From: CAZWSX01 sp964636985
Lineage (GTDB): Bacteria; Planctomycetota; Planctomycetia; Pirellulales; Pirellulaceae
Direction of reading: 5' to 3'
Length of the DNA stretch: 64,000 bases
NCBI GenBank assembly: GCA_964636985.1
Contig: CAZWSX010000001.1
Location: forward strand, 642,883-706,882
Shown: piece by piece, positions 35,287-44,751 of the stretch
How positions within the stretch are numbered: the first letter of the stretch is position 1
Layout: every line of letters begins with the position of its first letter
The notes under the pieces: model-generated
Database searches by the model: none
Seen by the model: only the letters and a program-made list of their open reading frames with translations
What the model was told of the DNA's origin: nothing
Translations under genes and position numbers: made by a program

Positions 35287-35613
35287 TCAGCGACGGAACA
35301 ATGCGGCGAAATGGATGATAGCGATAACAGCTGTCGATATCACGTTTCCGGCGATGGCAAAGGCGACCAACGAACAGATCATGGCACCATTGATGCACGT
35401 CGTCTGCATATTGCGAAACCACAGAACAGCGACGACGATCGCCACGGCCACTGCCCAATAAGGCCCGATGATTATGGCCGACAAGTACGGCGCCAAAAAA
35501 GCGACGACGGCAAGCACCAGGAAAGAAAGTGCTCCCCAGTCGACCAGCGTGTCGTCTGGACTTGGCGGCCCCTGTGAGTCATTCGATTGGTCGGACGTCG
35601 TGGTTGGCTTCAT
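35287..35613 (-). CDS. small hypothetical membrane protein
   Basis: A protein of about 108 aa with a polar N-terminal 25 residues and three hydrophobic stretches (GALSFLVLAVVAFLAPYL; IIIGPYWAVAVAIVVAVLWF; MICSLVAFAIAGNVISTAVIAI). It probably spans the membrane three to four times. An alternative GTG start at 35664 overlaps the upstream gene by 23 bp. Role unknown. Confidence 0.55.
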   Translation of the reverse strand: MKPTTTSDQSNDSQGPPSPDDTLVDWGALSFLVLAVVAFLAPYLSAIIIGPYWAVAVAIVVAVLWFRNMQTTCINGAMICSLVAFAIAGNVISTAVIAIIHFAALFRR

Positions 35614-35641
35614 CGATGCTCGCTGCTGTGCTCTAGAGAAG

Positions 35642-35980
35642 CTAGCCCTCGCCACAATACTCACGATGGTCAGGCAAAAGGCACCGTTCTATCCAGTCAT
35701 CCCAATTTTTGTAGCTGACCGTGTGGGGCCATTGAGGATTGGGTTCGATGTAGCCCGACCAAGTCAAGTGAACGACAGCCAACGGCATTGCGAGATTATC
35801 GGTGGCAAACAAGACGTCATCGCAATCAACGCGCCGGGCGACGACCGCTACCGAGAGCCCGTGCAAGACATGGTCGGGTGGCACCTCTCTCAACAATTCC
35901 TGAAGGAGGGCATCACCGTGCCCATCAACTGGCTCCCAGGGCTCGAGCCACTGGAGATGAGGCGGTGGTTTCCGAGTCAT
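35642..35980 (-). CDS. hypothetical protein
   Basis: This is a 112-aa protein, start ATG at 35980 (MTRKPPPHLQWLEPWEP), 16 bp after the yjbQ stop on the same strand. Acidic and hydrophobic patches alternate (DALLQELLREVPPDHVLHGLSVAVVARRVD) and the C-terminus contains YKNWDDWIERCLLPDHREYC. I do not recognise it. It is probably cotranscribed with yjbQ. Confidence 0.55.
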   Translation of the reverse strand: MTRKPPPHLQWLEPWEPVDGHGDALLQELLREVPPDHVLHGLSVAVVARRVDCDDVLFATDNLAMPLAVVHLTWSGYIEPNPQWPHTVSYKNWDDWIERCLLPDHREYCGEG

Positions 35981-35996
35981 GGCCAACTTCCCGAAG

Positions 35997-36419
<423 letters not shown>

Positions 36420-36556
36420 GGGGATATTTTAGCCCACCGAGATCACTGGCTGTCGACACGAACGTTCAATGCGAAAACAAGACGCCCCCATTGTCAACAC
36501 GGTTCGGACTGTACGGCTCTCGAAGAACACTCTTTAAAGCATGTTGGAAGAATAGC

Positions 36557-36760
36557 TCACCGACCCCTATTTTCGAGATTGGACACCGTTTGGTGCAGGT
36601 CCGCTTCAATTCCACCGCATACTTTTAGGAAAGTCTTACGGCCCTGGATCAAGTACGGATCGCCATCACGTCCCATATCTACGAGCGCAGTGCGACAACG
36701 CTCGAAAAGCCGATTCAGTCTCGCGACTTGATTCGCTATTTCGTCATCGTCAATAGTCAT
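36557..36760 (-). CDS. small hypothetical helical protein
   Basis: This is a 67-aa ORF, MTIDDDEIANQVARLNRLFER followed by LVDMGRDGDPYLIQGRKTFLKVCGG. It is a plausible two-helix protein with a heptad-like first half. The flanks (36420-36556 and 36761-36979) hold no other supported gene. Recognition is lacking and the support is only coding-like composition. Confidence 0.4.
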   Translation of the reverse strand: MTIDDDEIANQVARLNRLFERCRTALVDMGRDGDPYLIQGRKTFLKVCGGIEADLHQTVSNLENRGR

Positions 36761-36979
36761 CGCTTGCCCTTACGTACGCAAAGTCGGAGGTAGTCTTGCA
36801 TCGCCAGAACATGGCATGCAAGAAAGCAGCGTCAGAGATCCAATTCAGGATTATATGGCTTAGAAATCCTGCTGGCGCTTCGCCTTGAAGAGATAGCGCA
36901 AGTTGCTCTGTGGACCGGCGACTATGCGTGGCAAAGGAAGCGGCTGATCGGCAGGCCACGTTGGTTAGCCAATTCGCTT

Positions 36980-37903
36980 CTACTTTTTCCCCGTAGTCGT
37001 CCGATACTTCGGCGCCGGTCCCGCTTCCTTGCCCGCAACTTGCGGGCGCAGCCACTCTAGGCCGTCGAGGTTGTCCATCAGGCGGAGGCGCATGTCGTCG
37101 CCGGTGTGGCCGAGGATGCCGATGGGGCCTGTGTACTTGCTGGCCGCGATGGTTTTGAGAAGTTGCAAGTCGCGCTCCCCTTCGCCGAGGGCCAGGATCT
37201 TGCGCCCTTTGCGTTCGCCGTCGACGTCCATGCCGTTCAGGTTGAGGACATCCAGGTGCGGGATGATTGCGTCGAGCATCTTGGCGAAGCGGTCGAGGTG
37301 GTCGTGCCCATGGTGCAGGTTGTAGACGATGCCCACGTTATCTTTGCCAATCTTGCTGATCACTTTGAGTTGGTTTTCGGGTTCGCCGAACCAGCCGCCG
37401 TGGTTGTAGAGCGAAACGCGGCAGCCGATTTTGCCGGCGGCTTCGGCGATGGGGCGGATGGCGCTCGCGGCGGCTTCGGCTTTTTCTTCGTCGCTCTTGC
37501 CGGGGGCGGGGTCGCCCATCGTGATCCAGAGCTGCGTTTTGATGCCGTGTTTTTCGAGCAGGCCGAGGATTGTTTTGGCTTCGTCGTTGAGGCCGGCTGG
37601 GAACCAGACCGACGTGAGTTCGATTCCTTCCTTCTTGAGCAGGTCAAGCTCGTGGTCGAAGGTGGGGAGGTGCTCTGCCCGCCAGTCGTAGGCGTATTTT
37701 TTGAAGCCGAGTTCCTTGAGGACGGCGACCCGCTCGTCGGGGCCGCGCTTTTGGCTGTCGAAGGGGACGATGCACCAGGCGACCAGGTTGTCGCGGGCGA
37801 AGAGGTCCTTCTTGGGGTCGTCGGCGAGGAGTTTGCCGAGGGCCAGTGTTGATCCGGCGGCGATGGAGAACTGTAGAACCGTTCGGCGAGAGGGACGCGG
37901 CAT
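36980..37903 (-). CDS. Tat-exported sugar phosphate isomerase/epimerase-like TIM-barrel protein
   Basis: This 307-aa protein is of the xylose-isomerase-like TIM-barrel family, a group expanded in planctomycetes. The N-terminus RPSRRTVLQFSIAAGSTLALG is a twin-arginine signal. Barrel motifs include IGCRVSLYNHGGWFGEPENQL (about residue 155 on) and NVGIVYNLHHGHDHLDRF, with metal-ligand type His/Glu/Asp. The start at 37903 has GGAG about 8 nt upstream; the hairpin repeat begins 17 bp further upstream. It may act as an epimerase or isomerase on an exported sugar derivative; the substrate is unknown. Confidence 0.85.
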   Translation of the reverse strand: MPRPSRRTVLQFSIAAGSTLALGKLLADDPKKDLFARDNLVAWCIVPFDSQKRGPDERVAVLKELGFKKYAYDWRAEHLPTFDHELDLLKKEGIELTSVWFPAGLNDEAKTILGLLEKHGIKTQLWITMGDPAPGKSDEEKAEAAASAIRPIAEAAGKIGCRVSLYNHGGWFGEPENQLKVISKIGKDNVGIVYNLHHGHDHLDRFAKMLDAIIPHLDVLNLNGMDVDGERKGRKILALGEGERDLQLLKTIAASKYTGPIGILGHTGDDMRLRLMDNLDGLEWLRPQVAGKEAGPAPKYRTTTGKK

Positions 37904-37910
37904 GGGAGAC

Positions 37911-38146
37911 TCCAAAGTAGGCCGGACAATCGTGTCCGGCAAAGGTGGGCGTGAGCGTTTTAGTTTACTTCAAGGCGCGGTAGGCGGCGCAGCTTGCTGC
38001 TCGATGTTGCGCCGAGGTGGTGAGTCCACTGCGCACAGACAGGATTGTCTGTGCCACTGTTTGAAGCTCGGCCGATTTTGGGAGACGGGCGGCTTTTTAA
38101 ATGGTTGCTTCACTTTGCCCGGACTGGAAAGTCCGGGCTACTTTTT
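37911..38146. repeat. three hairpin repeats between fabI and the sugar isomerase gene
   Basis: GCCGGACA-ATCG-TGTCCGGC lies at 37921-37940, GCACAGACA-GGAT-TGTCTGTGC at 38033-38054 (opposite orientation), and GCCCGGAC-TGGAAA-GTCCGGGC at 38117-38138. The first departs from the usual ATCC at one loop base and the third has a different core, so it belongs to a second subfamily. All three are in the single 277-bp gap between the two genes. Confidence 0.75.
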
Positions 38147-38180
38147 TGTGGAGCCTCACTGTCGCTTGGGATCTACTTTT

Positions 38181-39035
38181 TTAGCCTTGGGCTTTGAGGG
38201 CAGCTTCGGCTTCTTTGAGTTTGTCCAGGAGGCGGCCCGGAGTTCCCATGGCGTTGTAGCCGCCGTCGACGTGCATGATCTCGGCCGTCATGCCGCTCGA
38301 CATGTCGGAGAGAAGGAACGCGCCGGTGTTACCGATCTCATCGTGCGTCATGTTGCGGCCGATGGGGGCCATGTACTCGTACATGCGAAGCATGGCGTCG
38401 ACGCCGGCGCCTTTGCCTGATACCGTTTTCATTGGCCCGGCCGAGAGAGCGTTCACTCGGATGCCGTTAGGGCCCAGGTCGAAGGCGAGGTATTTGACGA
38501 TCGAGTCGAGCGCCGCTTTGCAGATGCCCATCACGTTGTAGCCGGGGACACACTTCTCGCCGCCGAAATAGGTGAGCGTGAGGATCGACGAGTTATCGCT
38601 CATGATTGGCCGAGCGGCGCGCGATACGGCGATCAAGCTATAAGCGCTGATGTCCATGCCGGTCAAGAAGCCGTTGCGGCTGGTGTCGACGGTGCTCTTG
38701 GCCAGATCTTCGGGCGGCGCGAAGGCGATCGAGTGCAGCAGGAAGTCGATCTTGCCGAACTCTTGTTTGGCCTTGTCCATAATCGCCGTAACGTCCTCGT
38801 CCTTTTGCACGTTCATCGGCACCAGGAACTTGGCCCGATCCTTGTGCGGCAGTGCGTCGAGCAGCATCGAGACGCGGCGGTGGTTCCGCTTTTTGTCGTC
38901 GTCGGGCTTGTCGGGCATGTGGTTGAAGCCGCAAACCCCGCCTTCGCTCATGATCTTGTCGGCAATCGCCCAGCCCAGCGAGTGTTCGTTGAAAACGCCG
39001 AGAATCAGACCCTTCTTGCCTTCGAACAATCCCAT
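38181..39035 (-). CDS. fabI: enoyl-[acyl-carrier-protein] reductase (NADH)
   Basis: FabI reduces trans-2-enoyl-ACP in the last step of the fatty acid elongation cycle. The 284-aa short-chain dehydrogenase has the FabI form of the cofactor motif (GLILGVFNEHSLGWAIA, residues 9-25), HSIAFAPPEDLA and the catalytic Tyr/Lys pair in GYNVMGICKAAL (Y-x6-K). The region SAGPMKTVSGKG forms the substrate-binding loop. The length is standard. It is the only fatty-acid gene in the window. Confidence 0.94.
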   Translation of the reverse strand: MGLFEGKKGLILGVFNEHSLGWAIADKIMSEGGVCGFNHMPDKPDDDKKRNHRRVSMLLDALPHKDRAKFLVPMNVQKDEDVTAIMDKAKQEFGKIDFLLHSIAFAPPEDLAKSTVDTSRNGFLTGMDISAYSLIAVSRAARPIMSDNSSILTLTYFGGEKCVPGYNVMGICKAALDSIVKYLAFDLGPNGIRVNALSAGPMKTVSGKGAGVDAMLRMYEYMAPIGRNMTHDEIGNTGAFLLSDMSSGMTAEIMHVDGGYNAMGTPGRLLDKLKEAEAALKAQG

Positions 39036-39146
39036 AACGTCGCCGTTCCTTTTGATATACGAAAGTGGGCAATGGACGCCGTCATTCTCGCGATTTGAGG
39101 CCCTTCCGGCTAGGGTAGTTGACCCGAGTTCGGTAGCTTGTGAGGG

Positions 39147-41183
39147 GTGGCCAAAGGCTCGACAATCTGGGCACTGGGAAACGATTTCGCGACAGGGCCA
39201 AGCATGGACGATCCGTCTCGCTATTCAGGACTCGAAAAGCACCCGGCCTTTTCGGCGGCGCTGTTGCAAACGCTGGCCGCGGCGCTGGATGCCGGCGACC
39301 AATCGCAGTTCTTTTCGATCGCCGCGGCGCGAATTCGCACGGCTTTGGCGGCCGAAACAGTGGCCCTGGTGCGAGGCGAAAAAGGGCTCTGGCGGCCGAT
39401 GATTGTCGCCGGTGCCACCCGAGCCATGCCCGAGAGCATTTTGGCCGAAGCGGTCGATCGCAACGGTTTGTATGGCCGATCGGCCGATTGGCTGGCGATC
39501 CCGATTCGGATGCCGGCCGAGGACCGTACGGCGTCGGCACTGCTGGTCGCGAGTTACAAGTCGACGGCCGCCGACGCGAGTCAGCAGCTAACGCGGTGGA
39601 GCGACTGGCTGGGAGATATCGTCGCGGCGGTGCATCATCGAGAGCAACTCTCGGCTAAAGCGAAGCGCCTCGATGCCATTCTGCAACTTGTTGCCGATTG
39701 GCAGGGGCATCGGAAACTCGACGAACTGTTGCAGCAGATGGCCGAGGCCTCGACCAAGCTCCTGGCCTCAGAGCGAGCGACGATCTTTTTGCGGGACCGC
39801 AAGTCGAAGCAACTGATCGGCCGGCCTGCGCTCGGCGTCGAAGGCAACGAGATTCGTATCCCGGAGCACACGGGCGTCGTCGGCCAAGTGGTTGATACAG
39901 GCGAGCCGCGGCGGGTCGATGTCGACGTGCAATCGGAACAGCGCGAGATCCATCGCGCGGTCGATCAAAAGCTCAAGTTCCAAACGCGCTCGCTGTTGTG
40001 CGTCCCTCTGCGAAACCGCAAAGGGGAAATCATCGGCGCGTTTGAGATGATCAATAAGAAGGTGGGCAATTTTACTGATGACGATGTCGTTGCCCTCACC
40101 GAGCTAGCCGATCACGCTGCCGGCGCGCTGGAATCGACCGAGCAATTCGAGCACGTGGTGAAGTCGCGCGAGCAAATGGTTTCGCAAGCGGCCCAGGGGG
40201 TGCAACTGATCGGCAATTGCCCGGCGATCGATGCGCTACGTAAGACGATCGAGCGCGTCGCCGATACCGAGTTGTCGGTGCTGGTCCTTGGCGAGAACGG
40301 AACCGGAAAGGAAGTCGTTAGCCAGAGCATCCACTATCAGAGTCGCCGCCGTGACGAACCACTATTGGCGGTGAACTGCGCGGCGCTGGCGGAAACGCTT
40401 TTGGAAAGCGAACTTTTCGGCCACGAAAAAGGGGCGTTTACCGACGCTCGCGAGACGCGGCAGGGAAAGTTTGAAGTCGCCAGCGGAGGCACGCTATTCC
40501 TTGATGAAATCGGCGATATGAGCTTAGGGGCGCAGGCAAAGCTCCTGCGAGTCCTCGAAGAGCGTGTTGTGACTCGCGTTGGAGGATCAAAGACGATTTC
40601 GGTCGATGTCCGTGTCCTGGCCGCGACGAATCGCAATTTGACCGAGGCAGTCCAGGCGGGCAGGTTTCGCGAAGACCTTTACTATCGGCTCAGCGTTGTG
40701 ACGGTCGATCTGCCGCCGCTTCGCAAACGGGGTGACGACATTCTTTTGCTGGCCGATCACTTCCTGCACTACTTTTGCCGCAAGGCGCAGCGGAAGCTGA
40801 TAAAGTTCTCGGCCGCGGCGCAGAAGAAGTTGCTGGCGCACTCGTGGCCGGGCAACGTGCGCGAACTCCGCAATTTGATCGAGCGGCTGGCTTACTTGTC
40901 GGCAGAGGATCGGATCGAACCGGAAGGACTGGCGTTCATCCTCGCGCCGCAGCAGGTGAGTAAAGCAAGGGGAATGAATCTCGATTTGTCGCTAGCCGAT
41001 GCAACCAAGCAATTCCAGGTCGAGTACATCGAACAACAAATCGCCCGGATGCGCGGGAACATGACGGTGGCGGCGGAGAACATGGGGCTGCACCGGTCGA
41101 ACTTGTACCGCAAGATGCGCCAACTCGGCATGGATGGGGGCGAGGAAGAAGGAGTCGACCCGCCCGACCAGGAGAATTCTTAA
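39147..41183 (+). CDS. sigma54-dependent transcriptional activator with two GAF domains
   Basis: This bacterial enhancer-binding protein of 678 aa activates sigma54 promoters. Two GAF-like sensory domains lie at about residues 30-175 and 195-340, so the signal is probably a small ligand. The AAA+ domain (about 355-595) has Walker A GENGTGKE, the sigma54-contact loop GAFTDA at 40431-40448 (usually GAFTGA) and Walker B GGTLFLDEI. A Fis-type HTH closes the protein (MTVAAENMGLHRSNLYRKMRQLGM). No receiver domain is present, so it is not phosphorelay-driven. The start is taken as GTG at 39147; ATG at 39204 is possible. Its 3' end overlaps the convergent next gene by 4 bp. Confidence 0.93.
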   Translation: MAKGSTIWALGNDFATGPSMDDPSRYSGLEKHPAFSAALLQTLAAALDAGDQSQFFSIAAARIRTALAAETVALVRGEKGLWRPMIVAGATRAMPESILAEAVDRNGLYGRSADWLAIPIRMPAEDRTASALLVASYKSTAADASQQLTRWSDWLGDIVAAVHHREQLSAKAKRLDAILQLVADWQGHRKLDELLQQMAEASTKLLASERATIFLRDRKSKQLIGRPALGVEGNEIRIPEHTGVVGQVVDTGEPRRVDVDVQSEQREIHRAVDQKLKFQTRSLLCVPLRNRKGEIIGAFEMINKKVGNFTDDDVVALTELADHAAGALESTEQFEHVVKSREQMVSQAAQGVQLIGNCPAIDALRKTIERVADTELSVLVLGENGTGKEVVSQSIHYQSRRRDEPLLAVNCAALAETLLESELFGHEKGAFTDARETRQGKFEVASGGTLFLDEIGDMSLGAQAKLLRVLEERVVTRVGGSKTISVDVRVLAATNRNLTEAVQAGRFREDLYYRLSVVTVDLPPLRKRGDDILLLADHFLHYFCRKAQRKLIKFSAAAQKKLLAHSWPGNVRELRNLIERLAYLSAEDRIEPEGLAFILAPQQVSKARGMNLDLSLADATKQFQVEYIEQQIARMRGNMTVAAENMGLHRSNLYRKMRQLGMDGGEEEGVDPPDQENS

Positions 41184-41761
41184 CTCGCCGCGCGTCGTCG
41201 GCTTTCTCGAATGTCCGCGGCGCGTGCTCGGGCGACGGTGCCAAACAGGTAATCGGTCATCGGAAAGAGCGTTCCGAAGTTCGTGCCGACGCGATCGTGA
41301 TGTCCCATGTGGTGGCTGTAGTAGTAGCGAAAGACAGGGCCGGTTCCGCGAAACCACGCGGCGCCTGTCTCGTGGATGGAGCGGTGGATCACCGTCCACG
41401 CCCATGCGTAGACGAAGCACCAGGCCAACAAGCTCATCGCGACCATGGCGCCGATTGCCCAGGCTCCCGTGATCGCGGTAACGCCCAGGGTGAGCAACAT
41501 AAATGGTGCCGTGAGGATCACGCAGTTCCCCACCGGCATGTCGATGAAATCGGCGTTGTCCTCGCCTTGATGGTGCGCGACGTGGGCCCTAAGTTGAACC
41601 TGCTTTGGATCGAGCCAGCGATTGAAGGAGTGCATGATCCAGCGGTGCGTGGCGTATTCGAGCAGTGCGACGAAGGGCATCCAAGCGAACCATGCCACGA
41701 CAAAGATGACCCCCAGCAGGGCAATTTCAGAGACTGTCCCTGCGAGTGCAAAAAGCATCAC
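41180..41761 (-). CDS. fatty acid hydroxylase / sterol desaturase family protein
   Basis: This 193-aa membrane protein has the non-heme diiron histidine motifs HRWIMH, HVAHH and the late HHMGHH (about residues 39-44, 60-64 and 150-155), typical of the fatty acid hydroxylase/sterol desaturase superfamily. There are four to five hydrophobic segments. The family includes sterol desaturases, carotenoid hydroxylases and fatty acid hydroxylases; the product here cannot be fixed from the sequence. It is divergent from the following methyltransferase gene. Confidence 0.87.
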   Translation of the reverse strand: MMLFALAGTVSEIALLGVIFVVAWFAWMPFVALLEYATHRWIMHSFNRWLDPKQVQLRAHVAHHQGEDNADFIDMPVGNCVILTAPFMLLTLGVTAITGAWAIGAMVAMSLLAWCFVYAWAWTVIHRSIHETGAAWFRGTGPVFRYYYSHHMGHHDRVGTNFGTLFPMTDYLFGTVARARAADIRESRRRAAS

Positions 41762-41940
41762 TACGTGGTCCTTAGATCGTGCCGCAATGACGAGTTTTGC
41801 GCTAACAAAAATCGAGTACTACACCCGCTTTGCTGCGTCGCATCCTGCGCCGACAGGGAATGAAAACATGCCAACGAAACTCCTTGGCGTAGAGAAAGCT
41901 AACCTAAAACACGCATTTTAACCAGAGACGTTATCGTTTC

Positions 41941-42753
41941 ATGTTCATTCGGATTGTCTTCGCCTTGATGCAGTTCTCGCCCTGGTTGAAGAAATTCATC
42001 TGGAAACGCTGGTACCAATACATCGCCGGTTACCGGAACGCGGATTGGGAATTCATGAACTACGGGTATGCCCCCACTACGGGTGAACCCAAAACCCTCG
42101 AACTCGAACCAGCCGACGAACCCAATCGGTACTCGATTCAGCTCTACCATCGCGTGGCGACGGCCGTCCCTGTCGCGGGAAAAAAAGTGCTGGAGGTGGG
42201 GAGCGGACGCGGCGGGGGCGCATCGTTTGTCGCCCGCTATTTGCAGCCCCAAAGTATGACGGGGGTCGACTATTCGGCCAAAGCGGTCCGTTTTTGCAAC
42301 GGCCGGCACCAGGTGAATGGTCTGAGTTTCGTTCAAGGGGATGCCGAATCGCTGCCGTTCGGCGCCGGTTCGTTCGACGTCGTAATCAATGTCGAGTCGT
42401 CCCACTGCTATGGTTCGATGCCGAAATTCCTCGCCGAAGTGAAACGCGTGCTGGCGCCAGGCGGGCACTTTTCGTTTGTCGACCTGAGAGCGGACGAGGA
42501 CGAAGCCAAACTCCACTCGCAGATCCTCGCAAGTGGCATGGACTTGATCGAGCACGAGGACATCACTCCGCAAGTGCTGGTAGCGCTGCGTTTGGACAGT
42601 GCGCGAAAGTTGGCCCAGATGGAAAAATCGATTTCAAAGACACTCCTGCCAATGTTTACGCAATTCGCGGGCATTGAGGGTTCCGAAACGTACGAGAACT
42701 TTCGGACGCGACGGTTCGTGTATGTGCGGTATCTGATGAAGAAGCCGGGCTGA
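41941..42753 (+). CDS. phthiotriol/phenolphthiotriol dimycocerosate methyltransferase-like SAM enzyme
   Basis: This 270-aa class I methyltransferase has the SAM-binding motif VLEVGSGRGGGASFVARYL (about residues 83-101) and the post-motif VVINVESSHCYG. The pattern of early residues (WKRWYQY..., DEPNRYSIQLYHRVATAVP) and of GGGAS, GDAESLPF and ESSHCY matches mycobacterial phthiotriol dimycocerosate methyltransferases (Rv2952 type). These act on lipid hydroxyl groups. The true acceptor here is probably a different long-chain lipid. The N-terminus carries a hydrophobic stretch that could associate with membrane. Confidence 0.85.
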   Translation: MFIRIVFALMQFSPWLKKFIWKRWYQYIAGYRNADWEFMNYGYAPTTGEPKTLELEPADEPNRYSIQLYHRVATAVPVAGKKVLEVGSGRGGGASFVARYLQPQSMTGVDYSAKAVRFCNGRHQVNGLSFVQGDAESLPFGAGSFDVVINVESSHCYGSMPKFLAEVKRVLAPGGHFSFVDLRADEDEAKLHSQILASGMDLIEHEDITPQVLVALRLDSARKLAQMEKSISKTLLPMFTQFAGIEGSETYENFRTRRFVYVRYLMKKPG

Positions 42754-42847
42754 GCGGCGGCAGAGCGGACGTGGCGGCACGTGGCGGCTGGGGCTCGACT
42801 CTTTATTTTTGGAGGCGTCTTCGATTACAATCCATCGAATCCCGCCG

Positions 42848-44353
42848 ATGGATTCCCGCCTGGAGACCCCGCCTGTGACGCTCCACCATCCTTCGTTAAC
42901 GCGCCGCGCTGCCATTCAAGCCGGCGGCATTGGTTTGCTTGGATTGGGGATGAACCATCGCCGCGCGCTGCAAGCGGCCGATGTTGTGGGGACGAGAGGA
43001 ACGGCCGCCGCGTTTGGCAAGGCAAAAGCTTGCGTCTACATCTTTCTCTCCGGTGGTTTGGCGCAGCACGATAGTTTCGACATGAAACCCGAAGCGCCGG
43101 TCGATGTTCGGGGTGAGTTCCAACCGGTAGCGACCAAAACGCCGGGGATTCAAATTTGCGAACATTTGCCGCGTCTGGCCGAGTGCAGTCCGCTGTGGAG
43201 TTTGGTCCGTTCGCTCACACATCCCACGAACGATCATTCCGCGGGCCACTTGATGATGCTGACCGGGCGATCACAAACGCCGCCTGGGTTCAATCCCAAT
43301 ATGCCGCGGCCAAGCGATTGGCCCAGCATCGGCTCGCTGGTGGGTGCTTCGGAAGTTGTGAAGAAGAGGACAGCGACAAACAATCTGCCGCCGGCGGTGA
43401 TTTTGCCGGATCGCTTGGTTCACTATTCCGGCCGGGTGCTACCGGGGCAGTTTGGCGGCCAAATGGGAGCCCAGCACGATCCGTGGATCGTCGAGGCAGC
43501 GCCGTTTCATTCGAAATCGTACGGCGCCTTTCCGGAATATCAGTTCGACCATCAAGAGCGCGGCGAAAAAGACGATCGAGTTTTTGCGGCACCCAGTTTG
43601 AGTTTGCCGCAGGGCTTCGACGATCATCGTTTTTCGGGGCGCAACTCGTTGTTGACGGAACTCGAAACACAGAAGCGGCATCTGGAAAACGCGGCGCAAA
43701 AAGCCGCAAAAGTCGGGCAATACGACGACTTCCGCCAGGGCGTGCTTTCGCTACTCACCGACGCGACCGTTCGACGCGCGTTCGATGTCACCAAGGCCGA
43801 TGAGAAAGTCCAGGAGCGCTACGGCAAGAATGCATTCGGCTGGTCGCTGTTGATGGCCAAGCGGTTGGTCGAAGCAGGCGTGACGCTGATTCAAGTGAAC
43901 CTGGGAAATAACGAGTCGTGGGACACGCATGGCGAGGCATTCCCGCACCTGAAGGACAAGCTTTTTCCGCCGATGGACCGCGCTGTGAGCGCGTTTTTGA
44001 ATGACTTGCACGAGTCGGGAATGCTCGACTCGACCCTGGTAGTGATGGCGGGCGAGTTCGGCCGTACGCCTAAGATCACGCATTTACCGCAGCACTATAA
44101 ATTGCCGGGGCGCGACCACTGGGGTGCGGTTCAGAGCGTTTTGTTCGCCGGCGGAGGTACCGTTGGGGGGACCGTCGTGGGGGCGAGCGACAAGTTGGGA
44201 GCGTTTCCCGCCGCAAGTCCCCAAACGCCGGAGTCGATGGCGGCCACGATCTATCACACGATTGGGATTCCGCATACTGCGGCGTGGCACGATAATCTGG
44301 AGCGTCCACACCATCTTTATGTTGGCGAGCCGATTGGCGAGCTATTCGGGTAA
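42848..44353 (+). CDS. DUF1501 domain-containing protein (second copy)
   Basis: This is a 501-aa paralogue of the DUF1501 protein encoded at 3482. Shared landmarks are FDMKPEAPVDVRGEF, THPTNDHSAGHLMMLTGRS, a late MAGEFGRTPKITHLPQ and GRDHWGAVQSVLFAGGG. The N-terminus has a Tat-like ..TRRAAIQAGGIGLLGLG region. The start MDSRLETPP is preferred but the frame is open 13 residues upstream. No DUF1549/DUF1553 cytochrome-type gene is adjacent. The two copies are diverged rather than recent duplicates. Confidence 0.9.
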   Translation: MDSRLETPPVTLHHPSLTRRAAIQAGGIGLLGLGMNHRRALQAADVVGTRGTAAAFGKAKACVYIFLSGGLAQHDSFDMKPEAPVDVRGEFQPVATKTPGIQICEHLPRLAECSPLWSLVRSLTHPTNDHSAGHLMMLTGRSQTPPGFNPNMPRPSDWPSIGSLVGASEVVKKRTATNNLPPAVILPDRLVHYSGRVLPGQFGGQMGAQHDPWIVEAAPFHSKSYGAFPEYQFDHQERGEKDDRVFAAPSLSLPQGFDDHRFSGRNSLLTELETQKRHLENAAQKAAKVGQYDDFRQGVLSLLTDATVRRAFDVTKADEKVQERYGKNAFGWSLLMAKRLVEAGVTLIQVNLGNNESWDTHGEAFPHLKDKLFPPMDRAVSAFLNDLHESGMLDSTLVVMAGEFGRTPKITHLPQHYKLPGRDHWGAVQSVLFAGGGTVGGTVVGASDKLGAFPAASPQTPESMAATIYHTIGIPHTAAWHDNLERPHHLYVGEPIGELFG

Positions 44354-44751
44354 AAATCTACCCCTAAAATGTGCGAATGACAGCTTTACAGGCTTATCTG
44401 TGGAGCTAAACTTACATCCTTGAAGGTAGCCGCCGAAGTATGGCATCGCGCTCTCTCTCCGCTGCGATAGCAAATTACTTCCGGCCACCTGAGAAGTAGC
44501 TCGACCGGCACGTGGGCCGGAAGGCGACGAGTTAATTCTCAAAGTTCTCGGCTTCTTTTGTTTGGTCTGGTAGTTCGACTCCGCTGCACAATGTGCGTTC
44601 GCGCATGGAGTGAGTCGTTATCTCGATGTACCGACTGCGAAGATCGCTTCGCGCGTTGAGGTCTCGATTTCTCACTGTGTTAATTCTCACTGTGTTGAGC
44701 AGTCGTCCACAGGCTTTTTAACTACCTCTTCCGGACAAGGGTGAATCAATC
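44354..44751 (+). promoter_or_regulatory. amtB upstream region with a 15-bp tandem repeat
   Basis: No gene is supported here. At 44669-44698 two adjacent 15-bp units TTCTCACTGTGTTAA and TTCTCACTGTGTTGA differ at one position. They lie about 54 bp before the amtB start, so they are well placed to be binding sites for a regulator. I find no convincing sigma54 -24/-12 element in this gap. Confidence 0.55.

Noticed and set aside
36750..37055. Minus-strand 101-aa frame overlapping the end of the sugar isomerase gene
   Set aside because: Its first third is inside the isomerase gene in another frame, and the rest has no coding-like character or ribosome binding site.
44342..44542. Minus-strand 66-aa frame in the amtB leader
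   Set aside because: No ribosome binding site or protein-like composition; the region is better explained as regulatory DNA.
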